Positions 5,117 to 8,421 of a stretch of 8,421 bases of DNA are shown here, in pieces (positions within the stretch are counted from its first letter, which is position 1; every line of letters begins with the position of its first letter). This DNA comes from DATGUA01 sp035301545 (GTDB taxonomy: Bacteria; Bacillota; Clostridia; Tissierellales; Tissierellaceae), in assembly GCA_035301545.1 (NCBI GenBank), contig DATGUA010000020.1:1-8421 (forward strand), written 5' to 3'. A program made the translations under genes and the position numbers. Below the pieces are notes generated by a model that searched no databases, had not been told where the DNA came from, and was given only the letters and a program-made list of their open reading frames with translations.

Positions 5117-5926
5117 TTATTCATTATTTATTTCTTTCATTCTTTTTTCACAAGCTTTAACTGTTTCTATAAGGAGATTTCTAAAACCTCCTTTTTCTAA
5201 TTCCCTAACTCCTTCTATAGTAACTCCTTTAGGAGAAGAAACCATATCCTTAAGTTCTGCCGGGTGTATTTCATTTTCTAATAACATTTTACCTGTTCCA
5301 ATTAAAGTTTGTGCAGCATAAATATAAGCCTTATCCCTTGGTATACCAGATAAGACACTTCCATCTGCTAAAGCTTCAACAAACATTGCGATAAAAGCTG
5401 GACTGCAACCACTTATAGTTGTAGCTGAGTCTATCATAGATTCTTCTACTTCATCTACTTTCCCTATACTTCTTAGCAATCTCACCACTAAATCTTTTTC
5501 TTTTATCGATATGTTATCATTTGTACTTAAAGGAATCATTCCTTCACCTACAGTCACTGGTATATTAGGCATTATTCTTATTACTTTACTTGGATGTTGA
5601 AAATACCCCTCTACTTCTCTCATATTTATCCCAGCTGCTAATGAAATTATTAAGCTTTCCTTTTTGAGATAGGGGGCTATTTCTTTTAAAACTTTTTCAT
5701 ATATATATGGTTTAATTCCTAAAAAGATTAAATTACAATTTTTAGCAATTTCAGCATTACTATGGCAAAAATTTATATTAGTTTCATTAGATAATTTTTC
5801 AGCCTTTTCTTTTCTTCTGTTAGAAACATAGATGAAATTATTTATACCTTTAAACTCCTTGACAAACCCACGAATTATAGTTGATGACATATTTCCTGCT
5901 CCAATAAATCCTATCTTCTCTTTCAT
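5117..5926 (-). CDS. proC: Pyrroline-5-carboxylate reductase
   Basis: This 269-aa enzyme reduces 1-pyrroline-5-carboxylate to L-proline with NAD(P)H, the last step of proline synthesis. The N-terminal Rossmann motif is IGFIGAGNMSSTIIRGF (5-21). Further landmarks are LGIKPY (69-74), RIMPNIPVTVGEGM (117-130) and the C-terminal dimerisation and active-site region SGCSPAFIAMFVEALADG (172-189) with HPAELKDMVSSPKGVTIEGV (221-240). The family more often has SPGGTTIxG, so K233 and V235 are mild variants. Length is standard. The SD AGGAG (5940-5936) is 9 nt from the ATG. It follows proB by 113 nt, an AT-rich gap without an ORF or a clear terminator, so read-through from proAB is likely; a separate weak promoter in the gap cannot be excluded. 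Cytoplasmic. Confidence 0.95.
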   Translation of the reverse strand: MKEKIGFIGAGNMSSTIIRGFVKEFKGINNFIYVSNRRKEKAEKLSNETNINFCHSNAEIAKNCNLIFLGIKPYIYEKVLKEIAPYLKKESLIISLAAGINMREVEGYFQHPSKVIRIMPNIPVTVGEGMIPLSTNDNISIKEKDLVVRLLRSIGKVDEVEESMIDSATTISGCSPAFIAMFVEALADGSVLSGIPRDKAYIYAAQTLIGTGKMLLENEIHPAELKDMVSSPKGVTIEGVRELEKGGFRNLLIETVKACEKRMKEINNE

Positions 5927-6039
5927 CTGTCTGATCTCCTAACTTTAATTATAAAATTTTTATATTTATCTTTTGCCCAATTTTTATCAGAGAAGCCTTC
6001 TTTATATAACTATTTCTTTCCTTAAACCTATATTCTAAA

Positions 6040-6840
6040 CTAATTATTAAAATCACCTGAAAATATAGTGGCTTTAGTTTTATTATCACAAAGCTGCTTT
6101 AGAATATTTTCTCTCTTTCCATTAGCAAGTATCATAGTAATACCATATTTATTTACAATTCGTGCAGCTTCTATTTTTGTTGCAATTCCTCCTGTTCCAA
6201 AGGAATTAGACGCTCCTATTTCAATATTTTCTATCATATTATCAATGTCTTTTACTTCTTCTAATAAATTAGCATTTTTATATTCCTTAGGATTTTTATC
6301 ATAAATGCCATCTATATCACTTAAAAGTATTAATAAATCTGCATTCCATAAACTTGCTGTATGTGCAGCTAAAGTATCATTATCTCCTATTCTTATTTGA
6401 TCAACACTCACTGTATCATTTTCATTGATAATTGGCACAATATCCTCATCTATTAATGTAAACAAAGTATTTCTTATATTTAGATTTCTAGTCCTATCTT
6501 CAATATCTTCTTTTGTTAAGAGTAATTGTCCAATAAATATATCATGTTCTGCAAAATGCTCACTATAAGCCCCCATTAGCTCTACTTGTCCTATAGAACA
6601 TAAGGCTTGTTTGTAATTCATATCTTCTTTTCGAGACCATTTATTAGTCCTACTAATACCAGCAATTCCAGCTCCTGAAGTAACTATAGCTATTTGCTTC
6701 CCTTCTTTAATTAAAGATGACACCTGTTTAGATAATTCTTTTATAAATTTATGATTTATAGTACCATCATCATTAGAAAGTGTATTGCTACCAATCTTTA
6801 TTACGATTTTTTTACTTTTTTCCATTATTCCAGATAACAT
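6040..6840 (-). CDS. proB: Glutamate 5-kinase, short form without PUA domain
   Basis: This 266-aa amino-acid kinase phosphorylates L-glutamate to glutamyl 5-phosphate, the first and usually feedback-controlled step of proline synthesis. Landmarks are VIKIGSNT (13-20), VTSGAGIAGI (53-62; commonly SSGAVAxG), QALCSIGQ (78-85), INENDTV (138-144), RIGDNDTLAAHTA (150-162), LSDIDGIYDKNP (173-184) and GTGGIATK (215-222). The protein ends about 100 residues short of the E. coli enzyme because the C-terminal PUA domain is absent; the end is a normal stop, so this is a natural short form rather than a truncation. The SD AGGAG (6854-6850) overlaps the proA stop codon and sits 9 nt from the ATG, supporting the start at 6840 over the internal Met6 and indicating translational coupling to proA. 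Confidence 0.95.
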   Translation of the reverse strand: MLSGIMEKSKKIVIKIGSNTLSNDDGTINHKFIKELSKQVSSLIKEGKQIAIVTSGAGIAGISRTNKWSRKEDMNYKQALCSIGQVELMGAYSEHFAEHDIFIGQLLLTKEDIEDRTRNLNIRNTLFTLIDEDIVPIINENDTVSVDQIRIGDNDTLAAHTASLWNADLLILLSDIDGIYDKNPKEYKNANLLEEVKDIDNMIENIEIGASNSFGTGGIATKIEAARIVNKYGITMILANGKRENILKQLCDNKTKATIFSGDFNN

Positions 6841-6852
6841 TTACTACAACTC

Positions 6853-8091
6853 CTATTCTCTAATTTGTCCATTTCCTACTATTGTGTATTTATCTGTAAC
6901 TAATTCATTAAGCCCTATTGGCCCCCTAGCATGAATCTTTTGGGTACTAATCCCCATTTCTCCACCAAATCCAAATACCCCACCATCTGTAAATCTAGTA
7001 GATGCATTTATATAGACTGTTGCTGCGTCTACTCTTCTTAAGAAGTAATTTCCATTAGTAAAATCTTCTGTAATAATTGATTCAGAATGTTTACTACCAT
7101 ACTTTCTTATATGTTCTATTGCCTCATCTATATCTGTTACAATTTTAATTGCTAAAATATAGTCTAAGTATTCCTCACTCCAGTCTTTTACTGTTTCTTC
7201 TACATGAATTAACTTTTTTGTTTCTAGACAACCTCTAAGTTCTACTTTATCGCTTAAATGTTCCTTTAATATTGGTAAAAACTTTTCTGCTATAGCTTCA
7301 TGAACTAAAATAGTCTCGCAAGCATTACATACACCTGGTCTTTGGACCTTTGCATTTTTAATTATATCTATAGCATCTTCTAACTTCCCTGATTCATCTA
7401 CAAATATATGACAGTTCCCAATTCCTGTTTCAATAGTAGGAACTGTTGCATTGTCTACTACAGTTCGAATTAGATCTGATCCACCTCTAGGGATAATAAC
7501 ATCTATATACTTATTTAATTTTATCATTTGATTTATTATACTTCTATCTGTATCCTCAATAAGTTCTATAACATTTTCACTTATTTCACTTTCTACTAGA
7601 CCTTCTTTAATAACTTTAACTAAAGCCTTATTTGAATTAATAGCAGATGAACTTCCCCTAAGTAATATACAATTACCACTTTTAAGTGATAGAGCAAAAG
7701 CATCTACTGTAACATTAGGTCTTGACTCATATATAATTCCAATCACTCCAAGTGGTACATTCATTTTACTAACTGTTAATCCATTTTCTAGTGTCCATAC
7801 ATGATTACTTGCCCATATAGGATCATCAAAATTAATAACAGTATTAATGCCATCGATAATATCCTCTACCCTATTTTCATCTAGTATAAGTCTATCTATA
7901 AAACTATCTTTCATTCCTCTTTCCTTTGCAATCTCTAGGTCCTTTTTATTTTCAGAAAGTATATAGGATAAATTCTTTCTTAAGCTATCTATAACTAGTT
8001 TTAATGCTGTGTTTTTAGCATTAGTAGAGACTGTTTCTAATGTGTGTGAAGCTTCCTTTAAATTAGTACACTTTTCTATTAGTTTAGACAT
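6853..8091 (-). CDS. proA: Glutamate-5-semialdehyde dehydrogenase (gamma-glutamyl phosphate reductase)
   Basis: This 412-aa aldehyde-dehydrogenase-fold enzyme reduces glutamyl 5-phosphate with NADPH to glutamate semialdehyde, which cyclises to pyrroline-5-carboxylate. Landmarks are VPLGVIGIIYESRPNVTVDAF (112-132, cofactor domain), LLRGSS (143-148), PRGGSDLIRTV (201-211), ETGIGNCHIFVD (221-232), and RPGVCNACET (251-260) with the catalytic Cys255. The C-terminal STRFTDGGVFGFGGE and HARGPIGL blocks are also typical. Length matches the family. The SD AAGGGTGA (about 8096-8103) precedes the ATG by 4-7 nt. The gene is first in a proA-proB-proC cluster with 12 nt to proB; the more common order is proB-proA. 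It lies 101 nt downstream of an M20-family gene, with a 14-bp tandem repeat in the gap and no clear T-box leader. Confidence 0.96.
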   Translation of the reverse strand: MSKLIEKCTNLKEASHTLETVSTNAKNTALKLVIDSLRKNLSYILSENKKDLEIAKERGMKDSFIDRLILDENRVEDIIDGINTVINFDDPIWASNHVWTLENGLTVSKMNVPLGVIGIIYESRPNVTVDAFALSLKSGNCILLRGSSSAINSNKALVKVIKEGLVESEISENVIELIEDTDRSIINQMIKLNKYIDVIIPRGGSDLIRTVVDNATVPTIETGIGNCHIFVDESGKLEDAIDIIKNAKVQRPGVCNACETILVHEAIAEKFLPILKEHLSDKVELRGCLETKKLIHVEETVKDWSEEYLDYILAIKIVTDIDEAIEHIRKYGSKHSESIITEDFTNGNYFLRRVDAATVYINASTRFTDGGVFGFGGEMGISTQKIHARGPIGLNELVTDKYTIVGNGQIRE

Positions 8092-8159
8092 TCTATCACC
8101 CTTTTATATTGAATAATATTATTTCTTACACTTTCAATTTCATTATCTATTTCTCCATT

Positions 8160-8187
8160 ATGTCATATAATAAATGTCATATAATAA
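8160..8187. repeat. Perfect 14-bp tandem duplication upstream of proA
   Basis: ATGTCATATAATAA occurs twice back to back (8160-8173 and 8174-8187) in the 8092-8192 spacer, about 70-95 bp upstream of the proA start. On the minus strand each copy gives TTATTATATGACAT. It could be a paired binding site for a regulator of proABC or simple slippage. I see no strong sigma-A promoter in this spacer (a weak TTATAT, 17 bp, GATAAT at 8170-8142 is the best) and no GC-rich terminator after the upstream gene, so proABC may also be read from upstream. Confidence 0.75.
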
Positions 8188-8192
8188 CTAAT

Positions 8193-8421
8193 CTATATTT
8201 TAACTACCTTATCAAATTCATCTTTTATAGATTTTAGTAAATCTTCATCTTTAATTATATCTACTCCTGTCAACACTAAACTTCCTATAGTTTTTGCTGC
8301 ATTTTTATATGCTGTCTCTGTAAGAGTTGCTTGAGCAAATTCTTTAGTATGGGCTGTCAATTCCTGTCCTTCTGATATACTGAAATTAGGATGTATGGCA
8401 GGGCATATATGACTTACATTT
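8193..8421 (-). CDS. M20-family amidohydrolase/peptidase, C-terminal fragment cut by window edge
   Basis: The minus-strand frame enters at the right edge and ends at a TAG (8195-8193), giving 76 codons: NVSHICPAIHPNFSIS, GQELTAHTKEFAQATLTE, then AAKTIGSLVLTGVDIIKDEDLLKSIKDEF and VVKI. The D/N-VSHxCPxIxP stretch followed by a TAHTKEFAxA segment with a conserved His and a helical tail LVLTGVDII is the C-terminal catalytic-domain end of M20 metallopeptidase-like amidohydrolases (AbgB/aminoacylase type), which remove acyl or aminoacyl groups from amides using metal ions. The substrate cannot be told from this fragment. The start lies outside the window, so length and operon status with proABC are unknown; the 101-nt gap lacks a convincing terminator. 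Confidence 0.72.
   Translation of the reverse strand, partial: NVSHICPAIHPNFSISEGQELTAHTKEFAQATLTETAYKNAAKTIGSLVLTGVDIIKDEDLLKSIKDEFDKVVKI

Noticed and set aside
5927..6039. Separate promoter for proC in the proB-proC gap
   Set aside because: A TATAAT-like box exists on the minus strand but its nearest -35 (TTGGGC) is about 21 bp away; too weak to list.
6068..6304. Plus-strand open frame of 78 codons
   Set aside because: It is antisense to the 3' end of proB, hydrophobic in composition, with no supporting context.
8092..8192. T-box riboswitch upstream of proA
   Set aside because: The spacer is only about 100 nt and I find neither the T-box consensus nor a terminator/antiterminator pair.

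Overview
The window is AT-rich, low-GC DNA with compact genes, strong Shine-Dalgarno (SD) sequences and AT-rich spacers. Protein content and style point to an anaerobic Firmicute of the class Clostridia. A Tissierellales-like or Clostridium-like genome is a guess, because no taxonomic marker gene is present. I see no RNA gene, CRISPR array, intact insertion sequence or prophage.

Left part (1-2523): a sugar-acid module. An IclR-family regulator (minus strand, cut by the left edge) is divergent from a two-gene plus-strand operon encoding 2-keto-3-deoxy-6-phosphogluconate (KDPG) aldolase (eda) and 2-keto-3-deoxygluconate (KDG) kinase (kdgK). KdgK phosphorylates KDG to KDPG, and Eda splits KDPG to pyruvate and glyceraldehyde 3-phosphate, the last steps of pectin and hexuronate breakdown. 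The divergent spacer holds a good promoter for eda, a 17-bp inverted repeat resembling the enterobacterial KdgR box, and a 15-bp tandem repeat in the regulator leader. A strong intrinsic terminator closes the operon.

Middle part (2524-5110): everything is on the minus strand. In transcription order there is a short phasin-like protein, an ABC1/UbiB (AarF)-family kinase-like membrane protein, and a small heptad-repeat coiled-coil protein of unknown function with its own candidate promoter and a palindromic terminator. The phasin-UbiB junction is the most unusual spot. The only SD for ubiB lies 32 nt from its ATG, and a perfect 24-bp palindrome in between would, if folded, leave 8 nt of spacing. 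Between the coiled-coil gene and kdgK is a hairpin that looks like the solo right end of an IS200/IS605-type element.

Right part (5117-8421): a minus-strand proline cluster in the order proA-proB-proC, which makes proline from glutamate. proA and proB are tightly coupled; proC follows after 113 nt. ProB is the short form without a PUA domain. Upstream of proA is a perfect 14-bp tandem duplication, then the C-terminal end of an M20-family amidohydrolase cut by the right edge.

Most of the window is ordinary metabolism. I found no convincing new multi-gene system; the leads are mainly regulatory and structural.
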